From NCBI GenBank assembly GCA_002392655.1, contig DGHK01000045.1, positions 26,636 to 50,846 of the forward strand: a DNA stretch of 24,211 nucleotides, written 5' to 3'. How positions within the stretch are numbered: position 1 is the first letter of the stretch; each line of letters begins with the position of its first letter. The position numbers and the translations under genes are program-made. Positions 7,229 through 16,459 of this stretch are shown one piece after another. The DNA is from Lachnospiraceae bacterium UBA3850 (GTDB lineage Bacteria > Bacillota > Clostridia > Lachnospirales > Lachnospiraceae). The notes beneath the pieces were generated by a model, which was given only the letters and a program-made list of their open reading frames with translations, searched no databases and was not told the origin of the DNA.

Positions 7229-8566
7229 CTATATGATTCTAGCTTCCAGATCATATACATCAGAATCCGTTACCTTGGTTCTGACAATTTCACCTGATAT
7301 AAGCTCCCTGTCTGAATCTATAAAAATCATTCCATCTATATCAGGAGCATCCATATACGAACGTCCAACATATACATCATCATCCGGAAGATATCCGTCT
7401 ATTATGACATCAAGCTCCTTATCGATATATTCTCCAAGCTTTTCAGAGGAGACATCCTGCTGAAGGAACATAATATCCTCAAGTCTCTCATTTTTAATAT
7501 CCTCATCTATCTGTTCATCAAATTTGGCTGCCGGGGTTCCTTCCTCCTGAGAATAAGCAAACACACCTACATGATCCAGGCGAAGCTCTGCAAGTGTATC
7601 CAGAAGAAGCTCATGCTCCTCTGCTGTTTCACCTGGAAAGCCTGTAATAATAGTTGTTCTAATAACAATATCAGGCATAGCCAGACGAAGATCATTCACC
7701 ACTTTCCTGATTCCCTCATTATCTATTCTCCGGCCCATTCTTCTCAGAACATCATCCTCGGTATGCTGAATAGGCATATCTATATAATGAAGAACCTTAG
7801 GATTAGAAGCCATTTCCTGTATGAGTTCAGGATATATCTCCTCAGGATAAGCATACAAAAGTCTTATCCATTCTATACCATCTATATCAGACAGATACTT
7901 TAACAGTATATGAAGTCTTTTCTCTCCATATAAATCAATGCCATAGCAGGTAGTTTCCTGGGCTACAAGGATAAGCTCCTTAACACCTGAAGCTGCCAGT
8001 ACCTTTGCCTCTTCAATAACCGACTCCATAGGAATCGACTTATATTTACCTTTAAAATACGGGATCGAACAGTAGGTACATCTCTTATCACAGCCATCTG
8101 CTATCTTCAAATATTCGAGATACGGCCTCTCTGTAACTATACGTTCTATTTTCGTTCTGTCAGGGTATGGAGCATCCAGCTCATCATATCTGGTAATCTT
8201 CTTGTTATCATCTCTGCTTCTTAGCTCGTCGATTACCTCAACTATACTGTCGAGAGACATAGTACCGATAAATGCATCAACCTCGGAAAGCTCGCTTTCT
8301 ATCTGATCCTTATACCTCTGAGCCATACAGCCGGTACATATCAGATATTTAAGTCTTCCCTGTTTCAGCTCAGCCAGTTCAAGCAGCTTGTCTATACTCT
8401 CCTGAGTCGCAGACTCAATAAAGCAACAGGTATTAACAACCGCAACATCCGCTTCTTCAGGATCTGAAGTGAGGTTATAGCCGGACTTATTTATGAGTCC
8501 GAGCATTCTTTCACTATCGGCTGTGTTTTTATCGCAACCCAGGGTTACAAGTAATATATTTAACAT
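7229..8566 (-). CDS. rimO: Ribosomal protein S12 methylthiotransferase RimO
   Basis: This 445-residue radical-SAM enzyme adds a methylthio group to an aspartate of ribosomal protein S12. The N-terminal UPF0004 domain carries the first iron-sulfur cluster cysteines: C11 in TLGCDKNTADSE, C47 in NTCCF and C80 in CTGCMAQR. The radical-SAM motif CxxxCxxC is at C159, C163 and C166 (DGCDKRCTYCSIP). A C-terminal TRAM domain (about 375-445) should bind RNA. GCDKN...DSE and the overall pattern favour RimO over its relative MiaB. It begins 24 bp after folD, so fhs, folD and rimO are probably one transcript. Confidence 0.95.
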   Translation of the reverse strand: MLNILLVTLGCDKNTADSERMLGLINKSGYNLTSDPEEADVAVVNTCCFIESATQESIDKLLELAELKQGRLKYLICTGCMAQRYKDQIESELSEVDAFIGTMSLDSIVEVIDELRSRDDNKKITRYDELDAPYPDRTKIERIVTERPYLEYLKIADGCDKRCTYCSIPYFKGKYKSIPMESVIEEAKVLAASGVKELILVAQETTCYGIDLYGEKRLHILLKYLSDIDGIEWIRLLYAYPEEIYPELIQEMASNPKVLHYIDMPIQHTEDDVLRRMGRRIDNEGIRKVVNDLRLAMPDIVIRTTIITGFPGETAEEHELLLDTLAELRLDHVGVFAYSQEEGTPAAKFDEQIDEDIKNERLEDIMFLQQDVSSEKLGEYIDKELDVIIDGYLPDDDVYVGRSYMDAPDIDGMIFIDSDRELISGEIVRTKVTDSDVYDLEARII

Positions 8567-8590
8567 ACTAAAACCTATCTAACTTACCAT

Positions 8591-9439
8591 TTACATCTTC
8601 ATAAGTGCTGACTGAAGGCAGTTGTTCATAAGCTCTGCAATAGTCATAGGGCCAACGCCACCCGGAACAGGTGTTATCTTGCCTGCTACAGGCTCAACGC
8701 TTTCAAAGTCAACATCTCCACAGAGCTTCTTTGTTCCGTCTATTCTGTGAATACCTACATCTATAACAGTAGCTCCTTCTTTTACATATGAAGCGTCAAT
8801 AAACTTAGGCTGTCCTATTGCGACAACAAGTATATCTGCATTCTTACAAACCTCTTTTAGATTTTTTGTATGTGAATGGCAGATGGTAACTGTAGCATTT
8901 TCTCTAAGAAGAAGAACACTCATAGGTTTACCTACGATATTACTTCTTCCGACTACGACTGCATTTGAGCCATCAAGCATAGTGCCGCTTCTCTTAAGAA
9001 GCTCTATAACTCCGGCAGGTGTACAAGAAACGAATCCAGGAACACCTATACTGAGCCTTCCTACGCTTTCAGGATGGAAACCGTCTACATCCTTATCTGG
9101 ACTTATGGCTCTTATCACCTTATCCTCATCAAGCTGCTTAGGAAGTGGCAGCTGAACCAGTATTCCATCAACTGTATCATCATTATTAAGTTCATCTATA
9201 AGCTTCATCAGCTCTTCCTGAGTTGTTTCCTCAGGAAGCTCGTAGGATCTGGAATTTATTCCCGTATATTCACAGGCCTTCTTCTTATTACCTACATAAA
9301 CTGTCGACGCAGGATCATTTCCGACAAGTATTACAGCCAGAGTAACTTCCACTCCTTTTTCTTTAAGCTTAGCAACCTCGGCCTTTACTTCATCCTTTAA
9401 ATCCTGTGATATTTTCTTTCCGTCTATTAATTCCGCCAT
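8591..9439 (-). CDS. folD: Methylene-tetrahydrofolate dehydrogenase / methenyl-tetrahydrofolate cyclohydrolase
   Basis: This 282-residue bifunctional cytosolic enzyme interconverts 5,10-methylene-, methenyl- and 10-formyl-tetrahydrofolate. Visible signatures are [14 protein letters not shown] with the catalytic Tyr and Lys, [18 protein letters not shown], the Rossmann segment [14 protein letters not shown] and the C-terminal [15 protein letters not shown]. Length is standard. The ATG at 9439 follows CAGGAGATAAAA. It lies 58 bp after fhs, and the two enzymes act on consecutive steps of the same folate path, which supports an operon. Confidence 0.97.
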   Translation of the reverse strand: MAELIDGKKISQDLKDEVKAEVAKLKEKGVEVTLAVILVGNDPASTVYVGNKKKACEYTGINSRSYELPEETTQEELMKLIDELNNDDTVDGILVQLPLPKQLDEDKVIRAISPDKDVDGFHPESVGRLSIGVPGFVSCTPAGVIELLKRSGTMLDGSNAVVVGRSNIVGKPMSVLLLRENATVTICHSHTKNLKEVCKNADILVVAIGQPKFIDASYVKEGATVIDVGIHRIDGTKKLCGDVDFESVEPVAGKITPVPGGVGPMTIAELMNNCLQSALMKM

Positions 9440-9497
9440 TTTTATCTCCTGGTTATTTTTCTGTTTCCATATAAAACAGAGTAATTAATATATCTAT

Positions 9498-11168
9498 TTA
9501 GAAAAGTCCTACGATTTCTCCACTCTCATAAACGTCTATTCTTTCAGCCGCAGGACTCTTTGGAAGTCCTGGCATAGTCATTATCTGACCTGCTATTGCT
9601 ACAACGAAACCTGCACCTGCAGATACATAAACCTCACGGATATTTACCTTAAAGCCTGTAGGTCTTCCGAGAAGCTTCTGATCATCAGAAAGTGAGTACT
9701 GTGTCTTTGCCATACATACAGGTACATTTCCGAAACCGATATCCTCAAGCTTTTTAAGAGCATTGTTTGCTTCAGGACTGTATTCAACACCATCAGCGCC
9801 GTAGATTTCCTTTGAAATAGTCTCAATCTTCTCCTTAAGGCTGAGGCTATCCTCATAAAGGAACTTGAAATCAGGGCTTCCTTCCTCGACAGCATCAAGA
9901 ACCTGCTTAGCAAGCTCGATACCACCGTCTCCACCTTTCTCCCAAACCTCAGAGATAGCGAAACGACAACCCTTCTCTTCTACGAATTCTTTTATTGCAG
10001 CAACCTCTGCATCTGTATCTGCAACAAACTTGTTGATTGTTACAACAACAGGAACGTTATACTTCTTGAGATTCTCGATATGCTTTCCTAAGTTTACGAT
10101 TCCCTTCTTAAGAGCCTCAACATTCTCATTATTAAGCTCATCCTTTGGAACACCGCCGTTATACTTCATAGCTCTTGCTGTAGCAACAAGAACAACAGCA
10201 TCAGGCTTAATTCCGGCCATACGACACTTGATATCAAGGAACTTCTCAGCTCCCAGGTCTGCACCGAAGCCTGCCTCTGTAATAACGAGGTCAGCTGCCT
10301 TAAGTGCAAGCTTTGTAGCTCTTACCGAGTTACATCCATGAGCGATGTTAGCAAATGGGCCACCATGTACAAATACTGGATTATTCTCAAGTGACTGTAT
10401 AAGGTTTGGTCTTATTGCGTCCTTAAGAAGAACTGTCATAGCTCCGACAGCTTTAAGCTGAGCTGCAGTAACAGGCTCATTATCATAATTATAAGCAACT
10501 ATGATTCTTCCAAGTCTTGCCTTGAGGTCCTCAAGATTCTCAGCGAGACAAAGGATTGCCATTACTTCTGTAGCAACTGTTATACAGAAGTGATCCTCTC
10601 TTACTACACCATCAAGTCTCTTTCCAAGACCAATTGTGATATTTCTGAGAGCTCTATCATTCATATCCAGACATCTCTTTATAACAACTCTCTTTGGATC
10701 AATTCTAAGCTCATTACCCTGAAGTAAATGATTATCAAGCATAGCACAAAGAAGATTGTTAGCAGATGTAATCGCATGGAAATCACCTGTGAAATGTAAG
10801 TTGAGCTTATCCATAGGAACAGCCTGTGCATATCCACCACCGGCAGCTCCACCCTTAATACCGAAACATGGTCCAAGAGAAGGCTCTCTGATAGCTACTA
10901 CAGAATTAACATCAAGCTTTCTCATAGCATCTCCTAGTCCAAGAGTAACGGTTGTTTTTCCTTCACCGGCAGGAGTTGGGTTAATAGCTGTAACAAGTAC
11001 AAGCTTTCCATTCTCCTTATCAGCTAATTTACCGATAAAGTCATCGCTAAGCTTAGCCATACTCTTTCCATACATTTCGATATCATCTTCTGTAGCTCCG
11101 ATTTTCTCAGCTATCTTTCTGATATCAACCATTGTAGCTTCCTGTGCGATTTGGATATCTGTCTTCAT
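9498..11168 (-). CDS. fhs: Formate--tetrahydrofolate ligase
   Basis: This 556-residue enzyme makes 10-formyl-tetrahydrofolate from formate, ATP and tetrahydrofolate. The nucleotide loop TPAGEGKTT is near residues 65-73, followed by [20 protein letters not shown], both typical of the family. The C-terminal [16 protein letters not shown] is also characteristic, and length is normal. The ATG at 11168 follows AAAAGGAGAAATT. A 17-bp perfect palindrome lies at 11186-11202, just before the ribosome binding site. With folD next to it, the pair supplies one-carbon units for purine, thymidylate or Met-tRNA formylation. No acetogenesis genes are seen here. Confidence 0.98.
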   Translation of the reverse strand: MKTDIQIAQEATMVDIRKIAEKIGATEDDIEMYGKSMAKLSDDFIGKLADKENGKLVLVTAINPTPAGEGKTTVTLGLGDAMRKLDVNSVVAIREPSLGPCFGIKGGAAGGGYAQAVPMDKLNLHFTGDFHAITSANNLLCAMLDNHLLQGNELRIDPKRVVIKRCLDMNDRALRNITIGLGKRLDGVVREDHFCITVATEVMAILCLAENLEDLKARLGRIIVAYNYDNEPVTAAQLKAVGAMTVLLKDAIRPNLIQSLENNPVFVHGGPFANIAHGCNSVRATKLALKAADLVITEAGFGADLGAEKFLDIKCRMAGIKPDAVVLVATARAMKYNGGVPKDELNNENVEALKKGIVNLGKHIENLKKYNVPVVVTINKFVADTDAEVAAIKEFVEEKGCRFAISEVWEKGGDGGIELAKQVLDAVEEGSPDFKFLYEDSLSLKEKIETISKEIYGADGVEYSPEANNALKKLEDIGFGNVPVCMAKTQYSLSDDQKLLGRPTGFKVNIREVYVSAGAGFVVAIAGQIMTMPGLPKSPAAERIDVYESGEIVGLF

Positions 11169-11185
11169 AATTTCTCCTTTTCATT

Positions 11186-11202
11186 ATATAAACAGTTTAT
11201 AT
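11186..11202. promoter_or_regulatory. 17-bp palindrome upstream of fhs (operator-like)
   Basis: ATATAAAC-A-GTTTATAT is a perfect 8-1-8 inverted repeat ending 18 bp before the fhs start codon and about 7 bp before its ribosome binding site. It could be a repressor site or a small AU-rich RNA hairpin. No known regulator is identified. Confidence 0.35.
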
Positions 11203-11211
11203 TTACAGGAT

Positions 11212-11241
11212 ATCTGGCTGCCCATTAAAGGGTAACCAGAT
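11212..11241 (-). other. Hairpin between ftsK and fhs
   Basis: ATCTGG (11212-11217) pairs with CCAGAT (11236-11241), and inside CCC pairs with GGG. No U-run follows on the minus strand, so it is at best a weak terminator for ftsK. Confidence 0.3.
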
Positions 11242-11254
11242 TATCATTATAAAA

Positions 11255-13954
11255 CTAACTCATAGAATCAAGTCTTTCCTCAAATTCAGACATATTCATA
11301 AGTATCTTTCTAGGCTTAGTTCCTTCTTCAGGTCCTACAACTCCGAACTCTTCAAGCTGATCCATAATTCGGGCAGCTCTGTTAAATCCTATTCGAAGCA
11401 TTCTCTGGAGATAACCGATTGACGCTTTGTCTTTATCTATAACAAACCTTGCAGCATCCTCAAAGTATTCATCATATCTGCTGTTATCATCCGATCCACC
11501 ACTTGAAGAATCTCCTCCTCCACCAACATTGGAAGAATCTATAGATTGTGAAACTGTCTCATCATATGTTGTTTCACCATAATGTTCTTTTATGAACTCA
11601 ACAACTGATACAACCTCATCATCATCAATAAAGGCCCCCTGTACTCTGACAGGCTTAGTATAACCTGTAGGATAGAAAAGCATATCACCCTTTCCGAGAA
11701 GCTTTTCAGCTCCGCCCATATCGAGAATAGTTCTTGAATCTACAGCTGACGAAACAGCAAATGCAATTCTTGATGGAACATTTGCCTTTATAAGACCTGT
11801 GATAACGTCAACAGATGGTCTCTGTGTCGCAATTACAAGGTGAATTCCTGCAGCACGTGCCAGCTGTGAAAGTCTGACAATAGAATCCTCAACCTCTTTA
11901 TGAGCAACCATCATCAGATCAGCAAGCTCGTCTACTATAACGATCAGCTGATACATATGCTTGAACATAGGATCCTCATTAGGCCCCTGTTCCTTAACCT
12001 TCTTATTGAAGCCCTCTAGATTTCTCACGTTATAGTTAGCAAAGAGCTGATAACGTTTTGTCATCTCATCAACCGCCCAGTTAAGAGCACCAGCAGCCTT
12101 CTTTGGATCTGTAACGACAGGAATAAGAAGATGAGGTATTCCGTTATACGCTGTAAGTTCAACCATCTTCGGATCTACCATTATCAACCTTACATTTTCA
12201 GGTGATGATTTATAAAGAATACTCATAATAAGAGTATTTATACAAACTGACTTACCTGAACCTGTGGAACCTGCGATAAGAAGGTGAGGCATCTTAGCGA
12301 TGTCATGGATTATTATCTGACCACTTATATCCTTACCTACGGCAAATGCAACATTTGATTTAAATCTTGAAAAAACGTCATTATCTATAAGGTCACGGAA
12401 GTAAACCATCTGATTCTCTTTATTCGGAATCTCTATACCAATTGAAGATTTTCCGGGAATAGGAGCTTCTATTCTTATGTCAGTTGCAGCAAGTGCAAGC
12501 TTGATATCATTTTCTAGAGAAACTATCTTATTTACTCTCACACCCTGTTCCGGCTGTAACTCATATCTTGTAATAGATGGGCCGACACTACAGTTTGTAA
12601 TAGTAACATTTACACCAAAACTCTCCAGCGTTGACTTAAGAGTTATAGCTGTGTCTCTTACAGCACTGTCACCGCTTCTGTTAAATGCAACCCTTCCTCC
12701 CGACTTAAGAAGAGACATCGGCGGAAATGTATACTTTTTCTTAGGCTGTGTCTGCTTGGATATCTCATTTCCGATTTCCTGAGTAGCCTTTTTAGTATCA
12801 TCCTTAGTAACCTTCTCCTGTTCAACCGGAGAAGTAGCTTCAGTCTGTGGTTCTGCCGGAGTATTATCATATGATCCTTCATATGGGTTTTCATATGACG
12901 AACCAAAAGCACTATCATATGAATCACTATATGAATCATCAGTGCTCTTATCATATACAGGCACTTCTCTGTCCGAAGCCTTAGGTTCAGGCTTTCTGCG
13001 AGGTTTATTCTTGCGACTCACTCTTCCACTCGAAGCACTATACTCCGTGTCACTTCCAAGTGGATCAGAATATGTATCACTATGCGGTTCAAGTTCAAAA
13101 AAATCCTTCGGAGCTTCCCTGGAAATTATCTCATGAACTTCCTCATCCGGAACTATTACATTGGTCTGCTTATTTCTTCCAGACTTAGAGGATCGACCCT
13201 TCTTCTCCTTATCCTCAAGTACCTTAATTCCACCGAGGATATTCCTGTCTCTTACTTTCTCAAGAAGCATATCCTCGTCATCATCTTCATATTCATCCTC
13301 GTATTCATAGTCCTCATCCACTTGATGAACATTTGTAAAATCAAATGAGAAGAGTTTCTTAAATACTTCACTTAAGCGAATATTGGTTATCTCGATGATA
13401 GAAATAATAAGAAGCAGTATAGATATGATCACAGCACCAACTCTGCTGAGGAGCTTTGCTATAAGCACGGCAAGTCCGCCAAAAAGGACACCTCCGCCTC
13501 TGTGATCACTGTATCCGTCAAAATAAAGCTCTTTGACTCCTACTCCCTTTGTTCCGACTATAAGCTGGAATATAAAGGAAATAGACAGGAAAAGCACCGC
13601 AGTCCAGATAAGTTTCTTGATTAACTTCGGTTTCGGGCCATTGGCCATAAGGAAACAGAAAGCAATAAAGAAAACTATAGGAAGAACATAAAAAACAGAC
13701 CCAAAAAGACCAAAGAAGAATCCACTGACAGCATCTCCTACTTTTCCACATATTCCAAATGAACCGAGGAGAAGGATAAGATTTAGTGCAAATACAACTA
13801 TGGTATAGATCTCCTTCTTATTCTCAGGAGGAGTCTTGGCCTCTAAACGCTCTTGTTCTCTCATTTTGGCGTATGCTTTGGTATTCTTATTCGGTCTGCG
13901 ATTATTATTTGTTTTTTTACCACTACTGGTTTTTCTGTTATTGGTTGAAGCCAT
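11255..13954 (-). CDS. ftsK: DNA translocase FtsK/SpoIIIE
   Basis: This 899-residue septal DNA pump moves chromosomal DNA during division or sporulation. Residues 1-46 are a basic cytoplasmic tail. Membrane helices occupy about 50-190. Residues 205-405 form a low-complexity linker that is very acidic first (YEYEDEYEDDDED) and later rich in Ser, Tyr and Pro. The motor follows: Walker A GSTGSGKS (562-569), LIMVDPKMVEL, Walker B VIVDELADLM (672-681), then ATQRPSVDVITG. A Ser/Gly spacer at 803-825 leads to a winged-helix gamma domain (about 826-895, ASIGYLQRMLRIGFNRAARI), which in known homologues reads oriented DNA motifs. ATG 13954 follows AAAGGTGTATAAGAG. FtsK and SpoIIIE cannot be separated by sequence alone. 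Confidence 0.96.
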   Translation of the reverse strand: MASTNNRKTSSGKKTNNNRRPNKNTKAYAKMREQERLEAKTPPENKKEIYTIVVFALNLILLLGSFGICGKVGDAVSGFFFGLFGSVFYVLPIVFFIAFCFLMANGPKPKLIKKLIWTAVLFLSISFIFQLIVGTKGVGVKELYFDGYSDHRGGGVLFGGLAVLIAKLLSRVGAVIISILLLIISIIEITNIRLSEVFKKLFSFDFTNVHQVDEDYEYEDEYEDDDEDMLLEKVRDRNILGGIKVLEDKEKKGRSSKSGRNKQTNVIVPDEEVHEIISREAPKDFFELEPHSDTYSDPLGSDTEYSASSGRVSRKNKPRRKPEPKASDREVPVYDKSTDDSYSDSYDSAFGSSYENPYEGSYDNTPAEPQTEATSPVEQEKVTKDDTKKATQEIGNEISKQTQPKKKYTFPPMSLLKSGGRVAFNRSGDSAVRDTAITLKSTLESFGVNVTITNCSVGPSITRYELQPEQGVRVNKIVSLENDIKLALAATDIRIEAPIPGKSSIGIEIPNKENQMVYFRDLIDNDVFSRFKSNVAFAVGKDISGQIIIHDIAKMPHLLIAGSTGSGKSVCINTLIMSILYKSSPENVRLIMVDPKMVELTAYNGIPHLLIPVVTDPKKAAGALNWAVDEMTKRYQLFANYNVRNLEGFNKKVKEQGPNEDPMFKHMYQLIVIVDELADLMMVAHKEVEDSIVRLSQLARAAGIHLVIATQRPSVDVITGLIKANVPSRIAFAVSSAVDSRTILDMGGAEKLLGKGDMLFYPTGYTKPVRVQGAFIDDDEVVSVVEFIKEHYGETTYDETVSQSIDSSNVGGGGDSSSGGSDDNSRYDEYFEDAARFVIDKDKASIGYLQRMLRIGFNRAARIMDQLEEFGVVGPEEGTKPRKILMNMSEFEERLDSMS

Positions 13955-13972
13955 CTCTTATACACCTTTAAA

Positions 13973-13997
13973 CCCCTCCACGCCATATGTGGAGGGG
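13973..13997 (-). terminator. GC-rich hairpin between the GH94 gene and ftsK
   Basis: CCCCTCCAC and GTGGAGGGG form a 9-bp perfect stem with a 7-base loop, 24 bp after the GH94 stop codon. Only three T follow on the minus strand, and the ftsK ribosome binding site begins a few bases later. It may be a partial terminator or may act on ftsK translation. Confidence 0.5.
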
Positions 13998-14021
13998 AAT
14001 AATAATTGATTAGTATCTTTA

Positions 14022-16433
14022 TTAAGACATCTGAAGGATTACTTCATTTTCGTCCTCGAGCATGTCTGCAGGGATATAATTATCCTCTAACGCCTTACCA
14101 TTTACAGTAAGACTCTTGAAGCCTGACTCAGCTCCATTTGGATTCAGCACCTTTATACTGAGATGCTTTCCGCGGAAGTCCTTTGATATCTCAAATTCCT
14201 TCCAATCAGAAGGTATAGAAGGTGCGATTCTAAGGCCATAAAAATCAGGTCTCATTCCCATAATTCCCTCTACGCAGCCTACCATTACAGTAGAAGCTGT
14301 ACCTGTAAGCCAGTGAACATGAGCACGTCCGTGTTTAGGGCTATCCTTACCTTCAACAAACTGTCCATAGCAATATGGTTCCAGCTTTCTGATCTCTGCT
14401 TTGTCATTCTGAGCTGCCGGTGCATTTTCCATAAAGTATTCAAATGCTCTGTTACCATGACCCTTAAGTGACTCAGCAAGAATAATCCAGCCCTGTGGCT
14501 GTGAGAATATACCACCATTCTCCTTTGTAGACGCATTGAAAAGAAGCATAAGTGCACCATCAAATGCATGTTCCTTATACGCAGGTGCCATAAGCATAAC
14601 ACCATAATCGGTATTAAGCTCTCTATGTACACTTTCAAGTGCCAGATCCGACTGCTCTTCACTTGCAAATCCACTGATAACTGACCAGCTCTGTGGATTA
14701 AGCCACATATTTGCTTCCGGATCATTTCTGTTACCAATCTCTTTACCGGATTCCATATAGCCTCTGATAAATCTATCCTCGTTCCAGCACTCACTGAGGA
14801 TCTTGCCCAGCTTCTCCTGCTGTTCATCGATATAAGCTATATACTCAGTATCATTCTTATGCTCAGCAAACTTTTTGATCACTGTAAATGCATAATAGAG
14901 CTGGAACGCAACAAAAGTTGATTCACCCTTCTTTCCAAGTCTCAGACAATCATTCCAGTCAGCATGAAGTCCGGCCGGCATACCGTGATTACCAAGTCTG
15001 TTGAGTGAAAAGTCTATCGCACGCTTGAGGTGATCATAAACAGTTCCCTCATCCTTGTTTGCATATGTTATTACTTCATCTATAAAGCCAAGATTACCCG
15101 ACTCTGAGATGTACTTAAATACTGTAGGGAATAACCAAAGAGCATCATCAGCTCTATAGGACGGATGACCTGTCTCCTTAGCATATACAGAATTCTCATC
15201 ATTTTCATCAGGACATGTCTCATGACCTGCATTGTGATTGAACTTAACAAGAGGAAGGCCACCACCATTATCTACCTGAGCTGAAAGCATGAATCTGATC
15301 TTATCAGCAGCCATATCAGGATCAAGATGAATAATTCCCTGAATATCCTGAACTGTATCTCTGTAGCCATATCCATTTCTAAGTCCGCAATAGATAAAGG
15401 ATGCAGCTCTAGACCAGATAAATGTCATGAAACAGTTAAATGCATTCCATGTATTTATCATAGTATTGAACTCTTCACTTGGTGTCTTAACCTGGAAGTG
15501 AGCGAGCTTTCCATGCCAATATGTGATAAGCTCATCTAAATCGTTCTTTACAGCTGCCTCTGCATTGTTATAGCCACTCAAGATAGCCTCTGCCTCATCA
15601 TCAGACTTCATTCCGACAACGAATACGAGATACTTTGACTCTCCCGGCGCGAGGCTGAGCTTTGAAGAAAGAGCTCCACAGCTGTTAAGATTGAAGTTCA
15701 TATCACCGCCGAGATCACCTGTCTCAACTCCGATAGGATTTGAATAATTGCGGTAGCTTCCAAGGAATGACTCCTTATCACCACAGTATGATGACACAGG
15801 AGCACCAGCAAGGCCGAGGAATCTCTGCTTTACCGTACTTCCATTAACAGATGATTTGTTAACATTTTCATTTATAACCTGCTTAACTCTGTTGTTTACA
15901 AAGTAAGTTCTTGTAATAAATAGTGTATACTGCAGGTTGACCTGATCCTGCTCATAGTTGCCCTCGTTTGTAAACTCAGCATAGCCTGTAAGTGTGAGAT
16001 CTCTCGCCTTATCTGAATTATTAGTTACCTTTACAGCCCAAACCTCATATGTCTTATCAAGAGGAACATAGTATGTTGCATCTGAAGATATACCCTGATA
16101 CTCGGACTTGATAACTGTATAGGCAGTACCATGTCTAACCTCACTCTTAAATGTATCAAGAGGCTTTCCGACAGGCATCCATGAGTTAGACCAAAACTCT
16201 CCCGTCTCATTATCTCTAAGATATATATATCTACCAGGCTGATCGAAGCTGTTAAATACATATCTGAGGATTCTACCGTTAGCTCCTGATTTTTCAAAGC
16301 TGTAACCACCAGCATTATTTGAAATGATAGCACCGTACTCCGGCGAGCCAAGATAATTGGCCCATGGCGCCGGTGTATCAGGTCTGGTTATAACGTATTC
16401 TTTTTTGTCCTCGTCAAAAAATCCGTATTGCAT
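14022..16433 (-). CDS. GH94 disaccharide phosphorylase (cellobiose phosphorylase-like)
   Basis: This 803-residue enzyme belongs to glycoside hydrolase family 94, which splits beta-linked glucosyl or N-acetylglucosaminyl disaccharides with phosphate to give a sugar 1-phosphate. The N-terminal beta domain starts with EYVITRPDTPAPWANYLGSP and ISNNAGGYSF. The (alpha/alpha)6 domain carries NGYGYRDTVQD (about 353-363), ADWNDCL (491-497), where Asp495 is the likely general acid, and HVHWLTGTAS near the phosphate site. There is no signal peptide, so it acts in the cytoplasm on imported sugar. Cellobiose, laminaribiose and diacetylchitobiose enzymes share these motifs, so the substrate is left open. 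ATG 16433 follows AAAGGGGTATAGT. It is 26 bp after pnp with no terminator between them, so read-through from pnp is likely. No sugar transporter is nearby. Confidence 0.9.
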   Translation of the reverse strand: MQYGFFDEDKKEYVITRPDTPAPWANYLGSPEYGAIISNNAGGYSFEKSGANGRILRYVFNSFDQPGRYIYLRDNETGEFWSNSWMPVGKPLDTFKSEVRHGTAYTVIKSEYQGISSDATYYVPLDKTYEVWAVKVTNNSDKARDLTLTGYAEFTNEGNYEQDQVNLQYTLFITRTYFVNNRVKQVINENVNKSSVNGSTVKQRFLGLAGAPVSSYCGDKESFLGSYRNYSNPIGVETGDLGGDMNFNLNSCGALSSKLSLAPGESKYLVFVVGMKSDDEAEAILSGYNNAEAAVKNDLDELITYWHGKLAHFQVKTPSEEFNTMINTWNAFNCFMTFIWSRAASFIYCGLRNGYGYRDTVQDIQGIIHLDPDMAADKIRFMLSAQVDNGGGLPLVKFNHNAGHETCPDENDENSVYAKETGHPSYRADDALWLFPTVFKYISESGNLGFIDEVITYANKDEGTVYDHLKRAIDFSLNRLGNHGMPAGLHADWNDCLRLGKKGESTFVAFQLYYAFTVIKKFAEHKNDTEYIAYIDEQQEKLGKILSECWNEDRFIRGYMESGKEIGNRNDPEANMWLNPQSWSVISGFASEEQSDLALESVHRELNTDYGVMLMAPAYKEHAFDGALMLLFNASTKENGGIFSQPQGWIILAESLKGHGNRAFEYFMENAPAAQNDKAEIRKLEPYCYGQFVEGKDSPKHGRAHVHWLTGTASTVMVGCVEGIMGMRPDFYGLRIAPSIPSDWKEFEISKDFRGKHLSIKVLNPNGAESGFKSLTVNGKALEDNYIPADMLEDENEVILQMS

Positions 16434-16459
16434 ACTATACCCCTTTATAAGATTTTTTA

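Noticed and set aside
11169..11254. Tetrahydrofolate riboswitch before fhs
   Set aside because: The 86-bp gap is too short and lacks the conserved riboswitch core; it holds only a weak hairpin and an AT-rich palindrome.
12865..12960. Repeated TCATATG-like motifs inside ftsK as a repeat array
   Set aside because: They encode the Ser/Tyr-rich linker of FtsK; spacing is irregular and set by codons.
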